A stretch of 37,054 nt of DNA from CAIVPM01 sp049242885 (GTDB lineage: Bacteria; Bacteroidota; Bacteroidia; Chitinophagales; Chitinophagaceae), in the NCBI GenBank assembly GCA_049242885.1, contig JBMLOQ010000037.1, positions 1 to 37,054 on the forward strand. The letters run 5' to 3'. Below are positions 1-8,171 of this stretch, one piece after another. Each line of letters opens with the position of its first letter. The first letter of the stretch is position 1. Under the pieces are notes generated by a model. It made no database searches and had not been told where the DNA came from. It saw only the letters and a list, made by a program, of their open reading frames with translations. The translations under genes were made by a program, and so were the position numbers.

Positions 1-1970
1 TCATTTGCAGGATTAGGATATACTGTAGAAATCTCTAATTTATTTGTATTAGATTTTAATACTACAATATTGCTTAAGCTAGTTTTACCGTCTTTATCAA
101 CTTGTTTTAATTGATAATAGTTTGCACCACTTAAAGCTTTTTCATCAACAAAACTATAGTTTGTTGCAGTTGTAGTAGTGTTATTTTTTGAAGCTTCAAA
201 ACCAATACTACTAAAGTTTTTACCATCTGCACTACGTAAAATTTCGAAACCTTTATTGTTGAGTTCATTTGCAGTTGACCATGATAAAATATTATTTCTA
301 CCTTCTTTTTTACCTGTGAATGAAGTTAGGGTTACTGGTAAAGTAAGGTTTGCTTTTACTACAATGTTATCTAAACCCATTACATTACCAAACTTGCTTA
401 CACCTTCAAATCCAATCATTATTGTTTGACCTGCATAAGCTGAAAGCAATACTGTTTCGCTTTTCCAATCAGGAACTGTAAAGGTTGCATTATAACGAGC
501 GAAGCCTTGAATTCTATTCCAAGTTTGTCCTCTATCTGTGCTTACAACAACATAAATACTATCTCTATCATTTACAAAACTAGTGTCATGACTCATCCAA
601 AAGTTAATATCGTGTTCACGACCAGGTGTTAATGCAGGCATGATAAAACAATCTGAATGTAAAACAGTTCTTGTACCTAATGGAGCAGACCAACTATTAA
701 ATAAAAAATAGAAAGAACCATCTTGAGGATACAAAGAATCACCACTTGCAGGAGTTGCTAAATCAGGATTTACGTAACCGTCTTTTTCTAGTCCCCAAGC
801 ATTGCTACCAGCAATTGATCTTAACCATCCAAATTTAAAAGGAGAAGTTTCAGCACCTTCACTTACAGGGAAAGTGCTAGTGATTGTTGCCGTATTTACT
901 GTAATTCTTCCTGTATCGTTTAAACGAGCAGGGTCTAATGCCAATGTAGCAACAGCTCTAAGAACAGTGGCACCCGTTAAATTTAAGTTTAAACCACTAA
1001 ATGTTATATCTGTAGTTGCACCTACTGCAATAATACCACTATTAGTGCTTGTTAAATTAATCCCAGAGTTTGCTCCTGTTGAAGTAAGATTTAAGGATAC
1101 AGCACTAGCATTAATATCGGCTGAACCTGCATTTTTAAGCCTTACTGTAACAGATTGGGTTGTAGTATGGCAACCAATTGGAGGAACATTTAACCAACCT
1201 TGCACTTGAATATCTTGAGCTGGCAAAGCTCCAGGTGTGAAAGTAAAGGTTAATCCATTGGCAGGTTTTGTACCTACAGTAGTTGTTTCTAGTGTTTTAC
1301 TAACAGTAGCAGCTGTTGTTAAAGCATTTACACTAATAAAATTGTCTGCACCTGTTGCTGTTGCTGATATTCCAACTGAAGCAGATGGAGTTGCTACTGC
1401 TCCAGCCTCTGAACGATATATAAATTCAATTTTTCCATTAGATTCATATATTTTTACTTGAAAAGAAACAGCTGCATCAGCTGCTGTATATCTCCATTTT
1501 ACATCTTTCCATTGGATTGTCAACACTCTATTCCCAGCAGTACCAGTTGTTGAATAAGTCATATTTGTAGTTGCTGCCATATCCATATCATCCCATAATG
1601 GTGAAATAAGTGGACGAGATGAAGTTTTATCATTTGCACTACCATTTAAGGGTCCCGATGTTAACCCTGTGCTATTTCTCCAATAAACATCTCCATCTGT
1701 AAATGGGGCATCTAAACCAATAAAGCCATTACTATTCATGTGAAAGGTAGTGTAATTATTGCCATTGTAATTAAACGTAAATCCAATTGGTAAACTATTT
1801 GCATAACCTTCATCTGTAGCATCATAGCCGGTACAGGCTGTAAATGCTGGACTTGTACCACCCACAAGCTCTGTAAATGTGCCACTAGTGGCAGCAAAGT
1901 CATAAGCTATTTGTGCTTTAGCAAAAAACAAAGCAAAGCTCATCAAAAGCAAAGAGTAAATTTTTCTCAT
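1..1970 (-). CDS. T9SS type A cargo protein, choice-of-anchor J domain (3' end outside window)
   Basis: The reading frame opens at ATG 1970 and stays open to the window edge, giving about 656 codons with no stop. Residues 1-20 (MRKIYSLLLMSFALFFAKAQ) are a signal peptide. The N-terminal part carries the 'NSNGFIGL' type beta-sandwich seen in Bacteroidota surface proteins. Residues about 370-542 resemble a choice-of-anchor J (MAM-like) domain, with HDINFWMSHD and IMIGFEGVSKFGN. Residues about 543-630 are the LPVTLTSFTGKK...ILSWSTANE linker that usually precedes a type IX sorting signal, and the visible end reads VYPNPAN, the start of that signal. I infer export by Sec and then T9SS to the cell surface or medium. 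No catalytic motif is visible, so the substrate is unknown. The gene is divergent from the GH25 gene. Confidence 0.85.
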   Translation of the reverse strand, partial: MRKIYSLLLMSFALFFAKAQIAYDFAATSGTFTELVGGTSPAFTACTGYDATDEGYANSLPIGFTFNYNGNNYTTFHMNSNGFIGLDAPFTDGDVYWRNSTGLTSGPLNGSANDKTSSRPLISPLWDDMDMAATTNMTYSTTGTAGNRVLTIQWKDVKWRYTAADAAVSFQVKIYESNGKIEFIYRSEAGAVATPSASVGISATATGADNFISVNALTTAATVSKTLETTTVGTKPANGLTFTFTPGALPAQDIQVQGWLNVPPIGCHTTTQSVTVRLKNAGSADINASAVSLNLTSTGANSGINLTSTNSGIIAVGATTDITFSGLNLNLTGATVLRAVATLALDPARLNDTGRITVNTATITSTFPVSEGAETSPFKFGWLRSIAGSNAWGLEKDGYVNPDLATPASGDSLYPQDGSFYFLFNSWSAPLGTRTVLHSDCFIMPALTPGREHDINFWMSHDTSFVNDRDSIYVVVSTDRGQTWNRIQGFARYNATFTVPDWKSETVLLSAYAGQTIMIGFEGVSKFGNVMGLDNIVVKANLTLPVTLTSFTGKKEGRNNILSWSTANELNNKGFEILRSADGKNFSSIGFEASKNNTTTTATNYSFVDEKALSGANYYQLKQVDKDGKTSLSNIVVLKSNTNKLEISTVYPNPAN

Positions 1971-2093
1971 AATTTTTATTTTTTAGTCTGCCAAGTTATG
2001 TGTTTTAATTCAAAAAAAGACAGAAATTTTATAAATGGAGTTAAAATTATTTTTAACACTTAAAAAATCTAAAAATTAATTTATTTGCAACCT

Positions 2094-2846
2094 ATGATTA
2101 CTAAAAAAAGGAGATTTTTGCTCTCTCTTGTTTTGCTTTCAATAATTGGAGGTTATTGTATTTATTCTACCTACTTCATAACTATCCCAAGCAAAAAATT
2201 TTACAAAGATTTTGGGATTGATATCCCAACACAATATGCAATTCATGGAATAGATGTAAGTAAATACCAATCTACAATTAATTGGGAATTGGTTAAAGCA
2301 ATGAAAGTTAACAATATTAAAATTGGTTTTGCTTTTATCAAAGCCACAGAAGGTATTACTACCATAGATAGTAAGTTTAAATATAATTGGCAAAATGCTA
2401 CTAAAAATAATATTACAAGGGGTGCTTATCACTATTTTTTACCCAACAAAAATGCAGTTCAACAAGCTAATAATTTTGTAAAACAGGTAGAATTAAAATC
2501 AGGGGATTTACCACCCGTTGTTGATATTGAACATTTGGCTGGCACTAATCCTAAACAAATGAGAGTAGCACTCAAAACTTTTTTAAACCTCATTCAAAAC
2601 CATTATAAAGTAAAACCAATTATTTACAGTTATGCTACCTTTTATAGAGATTATTTAGGAAGCGAATTTGATAATTACCCTTTATGGATTGCACACTACA
2701 AAGAAAAAAACAAACCAGATGTTATTAGACCTTGGCAATTTTGGCAACATAGTGAAGAAGGCCATGTAAATGGAATTTCACACAAAGTTGATTTTAATGT
2801 GTTTAATGGAGATAGTGCTGCTTTTAAAAAGTTGTTGTTGCCTTAA
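2094..2846 (+). CDS. Glycoside hydrolase family 25 lysozyme (muramidase), membrane- or export-targeted
   Basis: This 250-residue protein should cleave the MurNAc-GlcNAc bond of peptidoglycan. Residues about 8-28 form a hydrophobic signal or anchor segment. The GH25 barrel begins at HGIDVSKYQ (51-59, with Asp54). PVVDIEH (141-147) carries the family's catalytic acidic pair (Asp144 and Glu146). WIAHY and WQFWQHS near the C-terminus are also family hallmarks. A TTG at 2085 could add three residues, but ATG 2094 is the better start because it directly precedes MITKKRR, a normal signal n-region. The stop codon overlaps that of the convergent DinB-like gene. Role inferred: cell-wall remodelling or lysis of competitors; the sequence does not decide which. 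Confidence 0.9.
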   Translation: MITKKRRFLLSLVLLSIIGGYCIYSTYFITIPSKKFYKDFGIDIPTQYAIHGIDVSKYQSTINWELVKAMKVNNIKIGFAFIKATEGITTIDSKFKYNWQNATKNNITRGAYHYFLPNKNAVQQANNFVKQVELKSGDLPPVVDIEHLAGTNPKQMRVALKTFLNLIQNHYKVKPIIYSYATFYRDYLGSEFDNYPLWIAHYKEKNKPDVIRPWQFWQHSEEGHVNGISHKVDFNVFNGDSAAFKKLLLP

Positions 2847-3397
2847 TTTTTTGTAAAATGCTCGATTGTTTTTGGCTTTGCAAAATGAGCTTCGTTGTAA
2901 GCTGTTGAATTTCCTTTTGGTATGGATAAACTTTGCCAATTGTTACCCTTAAACATAGTTCCTATGAATACAATTTGACCCACATGATAACCATAATGGC
3001 ACAGTTGCCTTGCAATAGCTTCTGTAACTGTATGACCTTGATTTCTTATGTAAACAATTTTCTCTAGGTCTGATTCAATTAAACTTTCAAGTGTAACAAA
3101 AAGTGTATTCCATCCAGCTTCCCAAATTGATAACAATTCACTTTTATTCATTATAGTTGGTTCAAACTCTTCTTCTCGTTTACGCCAAGTTTTTTCACCA
3201 TCCTCGGTTAAAAAATTAGTAAACCTGCTTTGCATGTTTCCTGCCAAATGTTGCATAATAATGGCTATACTGTTGGTGTTGTCGTTTAATGGTTTTACAA
3301 ACAAATCATCATCAGATAGTTGATTAATTGTTTTATCTCCTAAAGATTTGTAGTACTTAAACTGCATAATTGCAGCTTGCAAAAAGGATGACGCCAT
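2843..3397 (-). CDS. DinB-like / DUF1572 family four-helix protein
   Basis: At 184 residues this has the usual length of the DUF1572 branch of the DinB/YfiT superfamily. The three superfamily histidines that bind a divalent metal are visible: His50 in IIMQHLAGN, and His134 and His138 in LCHYGYHVGQ. Some superfamily members are thiol-S-transferases (bacillithiol or mycothiol dependent), but most DUF1572 proteins have no assigned reaction, so I give none. The ATG at 3397 lies 13 nt after the lpxD stop, so the two genes are probably co-transcribed, although lpxD says nothing clear about function here. There is no signal peptide, so it is cytoplasmic. Confidence 0.85.
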   Translation of the reverse strand: MASSFLQAAIMQFKYYKSLGDKTINQLSDDDLFVKPLNDNTNSIAIIMQHLAGNMQSRFTNFLTEDGEKTWRKREEEFEPTIMNKSELLSIWEAGWNTLFVTLESLIESDLEKIVYIRNQGHTVTEAIARQLCHYGYHVGQIVFIGTMFKGNNWQSLSIPKGNSTAYNEAHFAKPKTIEHFTKN

Positions 3398-3410
3398 AAA
3401 TTGTACTCAA

Positions 3411-4454
3411 TTATTTTTGGTTCAAAAGTTGCTTTACTTGTAATTCTAATTCTTTAATTCTCTTTTCCATATCTGGCAAACTACGAGCAACTGCTTGGCT
3501 TTTTACTGCAGCTGAATACTCAAAAGCTGGGGTTCCTGTAATGGCAGTATTTGGAGTTTTTATGGTTTTAATTACACCACTTTGTGCATTAATTCGTGTG
3601 CCATCGGCTATTTGCAAATGCCCAATAATTCCTGCTTGTCCACCCATCATTACACCATTGCCTATTTTTGTACTGCCACTAATACCAGCCTGTGCTGCAA
3701 TAACTGTATTACTTCCAACTTCTACATTGTGTGCAATTTGGATTAAGTTATCTAATTTAGTTCCATTTTTTATTAGTGTACTACCCATTGTAGCTCTATC
3801 AATGGTTGTATTGGCACCTATTTCTACATTATCTTCAATTACTACATTTCCTATTTGTGGTATTTTTCCAAAAGTACCATCAGCTTGTGGTGCAAAGCCA
3901 AAACCATCACTGCCAATTACCGTACCTGCATGTATTACAACATTTTTGCCTAATACACAGCCGTGGTAAATTTTAACGCCTGGATGCAAAATACAATTAT
4001 CACCAATTACTACATTATCTCCAACAAAAACACCTGCATATAACTTTACATTATTACCAATAACTGCTTTATTAGCAATGTATGCAAATGCTGCTATAAA
4101 ACAATTATCACCAATACTTGCTGTGCTTGAAATATGCACAGGCTCTTGCACGCCTACCAAATTTTGCTCTTGCATTTTTTGATAAGTACTAAGCAATTGT
4201 GCAAATGCTGCATAAGCATCTGCAACTCTTATAACAGTTGCCTGTATTGGACTTTGTAAAACAAAATCATTATTCAACAAAACAATTGATGCTTGTGTGT
4301 TGTACAAAAAATCCTCATATTTTGGGTTTGCTAAAAATGCAAGGTCGCCCTTTTTAGCTTCTTCAATTTTTGCAACATTGGATACAGTTACTTGTGCATT
4401 GCCCTGTACAACCCCCTTTACCAACCCAGCTATTTGTGCAGCAGAAAAAACCAT
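3411..4454 (-). CDS. lpxD: UDP-3-O-(3-hydroxyacyl)glucosamine N-acyltransferase LpxD
   Basis: This 347-residue enzyme adds the N-linked hydroxyacyl chain from ACP to UDP-3-O-acyl-GlcN, the third step of lipid A synthesis, in the cytoplasm. The N-terminal uridine-binding domain (about 1-100) is followed by a left-handed beta-helix of hexapeptide repeats (about 105-300). GSDGFGFAP (181-189) and the IDRATMGSTLI stretch are LpxD signatures, and His242 in IQIAHNVEVG corresponds to the catalytic histidine (His239 in E. coli). Residues about 325-345 form a charged C-terminal helix. Upstream on the same strand is an HD phosphohydrolase gene, a common Bacteroidota arrangement; lpxC/fabZ, often next in that order, does not follow here. 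Confidence 0.96.
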   Translation of the reverse strand: MVFSAAQIAGLVKGVVQGNAQVTVSNVAKIEEAKKGDLAFLANPKYEDFLYNTQASIVLLNNDFVLQSPIQATVIRVADAYAAFAQLLSTYQKMQEQNLVGVQEPVHISSTASIGDNCFIAAFAYIANKAVIGNNVKLYAGVFVGDNVVIGDNCILHPGVKIYHGCVLGKNVVIHAGTVIGSDGFGFAPQADGTFGKIPQIGNVVIEDNVEIGANTTIDRATMGSTLIKNGTKLDNLIQIAHNVEVGSNTVIAAQAGISGSTKIGNGVMMGGQAGIIGHLQIADGTRINAQSGVIKTIKTPNTAITGTPAFEYSAAVKSQAVARSLPDMEKRIKELELQVKQLLNQK

Positions 4455-4592
4455 GTGATTTGTAATTTATTGTTTCAATTCGATGACCTTAAATTTTGAA
4501 CTTAACCTAATTTTTGATTTATTACCTAAAACTGACCAATGTTTAATGACCAAACAACCAACGATTAGCAACTTAGGAACTATCGATAAATG

Positions 4593-5801
4593 CTAATTAA
4601 GCGAACATAAATAATTTTTTGTTACTGTATTTGCATTATTTATATGTATTAAGGCATCATCTACATTTATTATGCTGCTTATGGTACCATTTTTATATAA
4701 AATTTTTATGGGCTCTTCAATAGCTTTATACATGGTATTTTTTACAGTTCCTGTAAATACAAAATATTCCACCTCATCATCATTTAAATTTAATTTAATT
4801 TTAGCAAGTTGCTTTTGCTCGTCTACCAAGTTTTGACTAAATGGTTGACTACTTAATTTTACTTTTAGTAAATTTCTATCCAAAATCATTTTGCACAACC
4901 TGCTTAGCACTGCATCATCATGTTTGCTCCACAATTTTATTGCATAGCTAATTTCTACATCATCGAAATCGCAAAATTTTTCCAATACTTCATCATTTAG
5001 TATATCATCAAACTGAAAAAGGAAATAATCTACAACACTTGTTGTTTTTAAATTTTCTATTCCCATTGCATGTAAATACTTTACACGCTTGATAATATTT
5101 TTTAATGTTTTTTCACTTGCCATCACCGTTTTATGTAGATAAACCTGCCAATACATTTGTCGCCTAGCAATTAAAAAAGTTTCTATGCTATGAATTCCTT
5201 TTTCTTCCATTACCAATTCATTATCATAAACTGTCATCATTTTTAGAATTCTATCCCACCCAAAAACACCTTCACTCACTCCTGTAAAAAAACTATCTCT
5301 CATTAAATAATCCATTCTATCAACATCTAATTGACTACTAACCAATTGTGATAAAAATTTTTTTGGATATTTATTAGTAAAAATATCAATAGCCATTTGC
5401 AATGCTCCATTAAATTCTAGGTTGAGTTTTTGCATAATGTATAAACTCAATTTTTCGTGATGAATGCCTGGCAACAATTCAGCTTCCAAAGCGTGAGAAA
5501 AAGGACCATGCCCAACATCATGCAACAAAATAGCTGCTTTTGCTGCAACTTCTTCGTCAACAGAAATTTCAACACCCTTCAATCTTAAACTATCTATGGC
5601 ACAACACATTAAATGATAAGCCCCTAAACTATGATGCAACCGAGTATGAACAGCTCCAGGGTATACCAAATAAGCCAATGCCATTTGATGAATACGCCTT
5701 AAACGCTGATAAAATTTATGCTGCACAATGTTAAATATCAATGGGTGATTGATAGTGATAAAGCCATATACAGGGTCGTTTATTACTTTATGTCTATTCA
5801 A
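4593..5801 (-). CDS. HD-domain superfamily phosphohydrolase
   Basis: This 402-residue cytoplasmic protein belongs to the dNTPase-like HD family found in Bacteroidota, which opens with 'INDPVYGFI' (residues 7-15 here). The metal ligands are visible: His52/His56 in VHTRLHHSLGAYH, the His94-Asp95 pair in ILLHDVGHGPFSH, and Asp158/Asp160 in SQLDVDRMDYL. Hydrolysis of a nucleotide phosphate is expected from the family; the actual substrate is unknown. The only plausible start is TTG at 5801, because no in-frame ATG exists before residue 40 and the conserved INDPVYGF block would be lost. It lies 48 nt after the peptidase gene and 138 nt before lpxD. Confidence 0.88.
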   Translation of the reverse strand: MNRHKVINDPVYGFITINHPLIFNIVQHKFYQRLRRIHQMALAYLVYPGAVHTRLHHSLGAYHLMCCAIDSLRLKGVEISVDEEVAAKAAILLHDVGHGPFSHALEAELLPGIHHEKLSLYIMQKLNLEFNGALQMAIDIFTNKYPKKFLSQLVSSQLDVDRMDYLMRDSFFTGVSEGVFGWDRILKMMTVYDNELVMEEKGIHSIETFLIARRQMYWQVYLHKTVMASEKTLKNIIKRVKYLHAMGIENLKTTSVVDYFLFQFDDILNDEVLEKFCDFDDVEISYAIKLWSKHDDAVLSRLCKMILDRNLLKVKLSSQPFSQNLVDEQKQLAKIKLNLNDDEVEYFVFTGTVKNTMYKAIEEPIKILYKNGTISSIINVDDALIHINNANTVTKNYLCSLN

Positions 5802-5849
5802 TTGATGATTTATTGTTTGCTTGATTAAATAATTTAAATATTTTATTAC

Positions 5850-8012
5850 CTATAAATTCTCTTTAATGAATTTTGTCATTTTGGTGTACAAATGAAAAGT
5901 TGTGTTACCTCCATTTATGCCATGATTTTTATTAGGGTAATAGGCACTTTCAAACTCTACATTTTTTTTAATCATTTCATCAACCATCATTACACTATTT
6001 TGAAAATGTACATTATCATCGGCGGTACCGTGTATGATTAAAAATTTACCTTTTATTTTATTTACAAAATTTATAGGTGCCGTTTGCTCGTACCCTTTTT
6101 TATTTTCTTTTGGAGTACGCATAAATCTTTCAGTATAAATATTATCGTAATACATCCAATTTGTTACAGGTGCAACTGCAATGGCTGTTTTAAATACATC
6201 AGCACCTTTTGTTATAGCCAAACTACTCATAAAACCTCCAAAACTCCAACCCCAATGCCCAATTCTTGTAGCATCTACAAATGGCAAAGTGGCAAGATAT
6301 TTTGCAGCATCTATTTGGTCTTCTATTTCTAAATTACCCAATTGTAAATAGGTTTTCTTTTTAAACTCTTCTCCCCTAAAACCTGTACCAGTATTATCTA
6401 TACTTACAACAACATAACCCTCTTGTGATAAATATTGATGCCAAGCATTTACTGCACCCCAACGATTAGCTACTTGCTGACTACCAGGCCCTCCATAGTT
6501 GCAAAACAACACAGGATATTTTTTGGTTTGATCATAATTTTTTGGCATAAGCATCCAGCCATTTAAAGTTTCCCCTTTGCTTGTAGGAACTTTTATAAAA
6601 CTAGCTTTTTCAAATCCATAATCAACAATAGTTGCATTTAGTTTTTTATTTTCTTTTAGCATTTTTGTTTTACCAGTTGGCAAATGAGTGGTAAAAAAAG
6701 TAGTAGGCGTATTAATGGTTGAAAAACTATTTAAAGCATAAGTAAAATCGCTATTTAAACTTATTACATTGTTTGTTCCCTGACTTTGAGAAATTATTTG
6801 TTGCTGGTTACCATTAAAATCTACTTTACAAAATGCTCTGTCTAAAGCCCCCCATTGACAATTAGTGAAGTACACAAAACCATTTTTCTCATCAACTCCT
6901 AAAACGCCAGTAACATCCACATTATCTTTTGTAAGTTTTACAGAAGTATTACCATCAAAGCTAATTTTATATAATTGATTGAAACCCTCTTTTTCGCTAA
7001 GCATAATAAAATGCTTTCCATCTTGTAAAAAAGTAACATCGGCTGTTTCTGCTTCTACATAATATTTATTTTTCTCTTGATAATAAACATTTGATTTGCC
7101 AGATGCAGCATCTACCATTAATAATTTCATTTCGTTTTGTAAACGATTAAGCCAACAAATACTCAATTTATCATCTTTGGTAGTAAACTTAATTCTTGGA
7201 ATATAAATATCTTTTTCGGTGCCAATGTTTGCTTTTACTTTTTTTCCTGTTGCTACGTTATAAATATAAATATCCACTTCGCTGTTTGCTTCTCCTACTT
7301 TAGGATATTTAAACTTGTTTTGGGTTGGATATAAACCATCGAATTCATCGAAAGAAAATTCTTTTACTTTACTCTCGTTGAAACGATAAAAAGCAACAAA
7401 ATTTCCGTTGGCACTCCAATCGAATGCTTGGGTAAAACTAAATTCTTCTTCATATACCCAATCGCAATTACCATTTATAATTTCGTTGTTTTTTCCATCA
7501 TTAGTTACAGCAAATGTTTTGTTGGTTAGCAAATTTTTAACATACAAATTGTTGTTTTTTACAAAAGCTACTTTAGTTGCATCTGGCGAAAAGCTAGCAT
7601 GTAATATTTTACTTGTATCTACTTTTGTTACTTTTTTAGTAGCTATATCGTACACATAAACTATGGCTTTGCTACTTCTGCGATATATATACTCTCTATC
7701 AATAAAAATCAAAAGTTTCTTTTCGTCTTTACTCCACTCCACATCAAACAAACTTAGTTTCTCTTTTTTTTCATTTAGTGGGTCTTTTGCTTTAATTAAA
7801 GTATCAATAGTGGCTCCATCTTCAAAAGCTTTTTTAATAATTCCGCCAGCTATAGTTTCTCTATAAAACCTACCATCGTTCATACTCGTAAATCCTTGAG
7901 CAAACTCTGATCTAAAAGTTCCCTTTTTGTAAATATCTTCTAAAGTAATTTTCTTTTGTGCTAAAAGAAATTGAGGAATACACAATAAAATCAAATAAAT
8001 TTTCTTCATCAT
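5850..8012 (-). CDS. Dipeptidyl peptidase IV-type S9B serine peptidase, exported
   Basis: This 720-residue protein has a signal peptide (about 1-19, MMKKIYLILLCIPQFLLAQ), an eight-bladed DPPIV_N propeller (about 60-480) and a C-terminal alpha/beta hydrolase domain. The catalytic triad reads Ser590 in GWSFGG, Asp665 in HGTADDNVHF and His697 in NKNHGI, with spacing as in human DPP4. The double glutamate that holds the free N-terminus of the substrate is present in DWVYEEEF (Glu188-Glu189). It should release X-Pro or X-Ala dipeptides from peptides in the periplasm or at the outer membrane, supporting peptide use as a nutrient. Either of two consecutive ATG codons (8012, 8009) could start it. Confidence 0.93.
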   Translation of the reverse strand: MMKKIYLILLCIPQFLLAQKKITLEDIYKKGTFRSEFAQGFTSMNDGRFYRETIAGGIIKKAFEDGATIDTLIKAKDPLNEKKEKLSLFDVEWSKDEKKLLIFIDREYIYRRSSKAIVYVYDIATKKVTKVDTSKILHASFSPDATKVAFVKNNNLYVKNLLTNKTFAVTNDGKNNEIINGNCDWVYEEEFSFTQAFDWSANGNFVAFYRFNESKVKEFSFDEFDGLYPTQNKFKYPKVGEANSEVDIYIYNVATGKKVKANIGTEKDIYIPRIKFTTKDDKLSICWLNRLQNEMKLLMVDAASGKSNVYYQEKNKYYVEAETADVTFLQDGKHFIMLSEKEGFNQLYKISFDGNTSVKLTKDNVDVTGVLGVDEKNGFVYFTNCQWGALDRAFCKVDFNGNQQQIISQSQGTNNVISLNSDFTYALNSFSTINTPTTFFTTHLPTGKTKMLKENKKLNATIVDYGFEKASFIKVPTSKGETLNGWMLMPKNYDQTKKYPVLFCNYGGPGSQQVANRWGAVNAWHQYLSQEGYVVVSIDNTGTGFRGEEFKKKTYLQLGNLEIEDQIDAAKYLATLPFVDATRIGHWGWSFGGFMSSLAITKGADVFKTAIAVAPVTNWMYYDNIYTERFMRTPKENKKGYEQTAPINFVNKIKGKFLIIHGTADDNVHFQNSVMMVDEMIKKNVEFESAYYPNKNHGINGGNTTFHLYTKMTKFIKENL

Positions 8013-8122
8013 ATTATTTTTTATTATTTAAGATTGAAAATGACAGTTCATGTTCAAACCAAGATGGCTGTAAATGTAAAGGAGTTGTTGTAATTGTATA
8101 TTTTTTTTGATGAATAATGCCA

Positions 8123-8147
8123 TAAAAAAAGCCACTTAAAAGTGGCC
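8123..8147 (-). terminator. Rho-independent terminator after the repeat-rich gene
   Basis: A 7-bp perfect stem (GCCACTT/AAGTGGC, 8131-8146) is followed on the minus strand by a run of seven U (8124-8130). It lies about 25 nt after the stop of the gene at 8172-10439 and ends the hisC-to-repeat-protein run before the DPP-IV gene. Confidence 0.8.
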
Positions 8148-8171
8148 TTTAAATAATGTTTGTAATTTTTA

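Noticed and set aside
178..1461. Plus-strand ORFs of 74-135 codons
   Set aside because: All lie opposite the open minus-strand T9SS cargo gene; their translations are hydrophobic shadow sequence without a recognisable domain.
2085..2093. TTG start for the GH25 gene
   Set aside because: It would add only M-Q-P; ATG at 2094 gives a normal signal-peptide start.
3541..3969. A 142-codon plus-strand ORF
   Set aside because: It is antisense to the hexapeptide repeats of lpxD; the Pro/Ile-rich product is a shadow of that repeat pattern.
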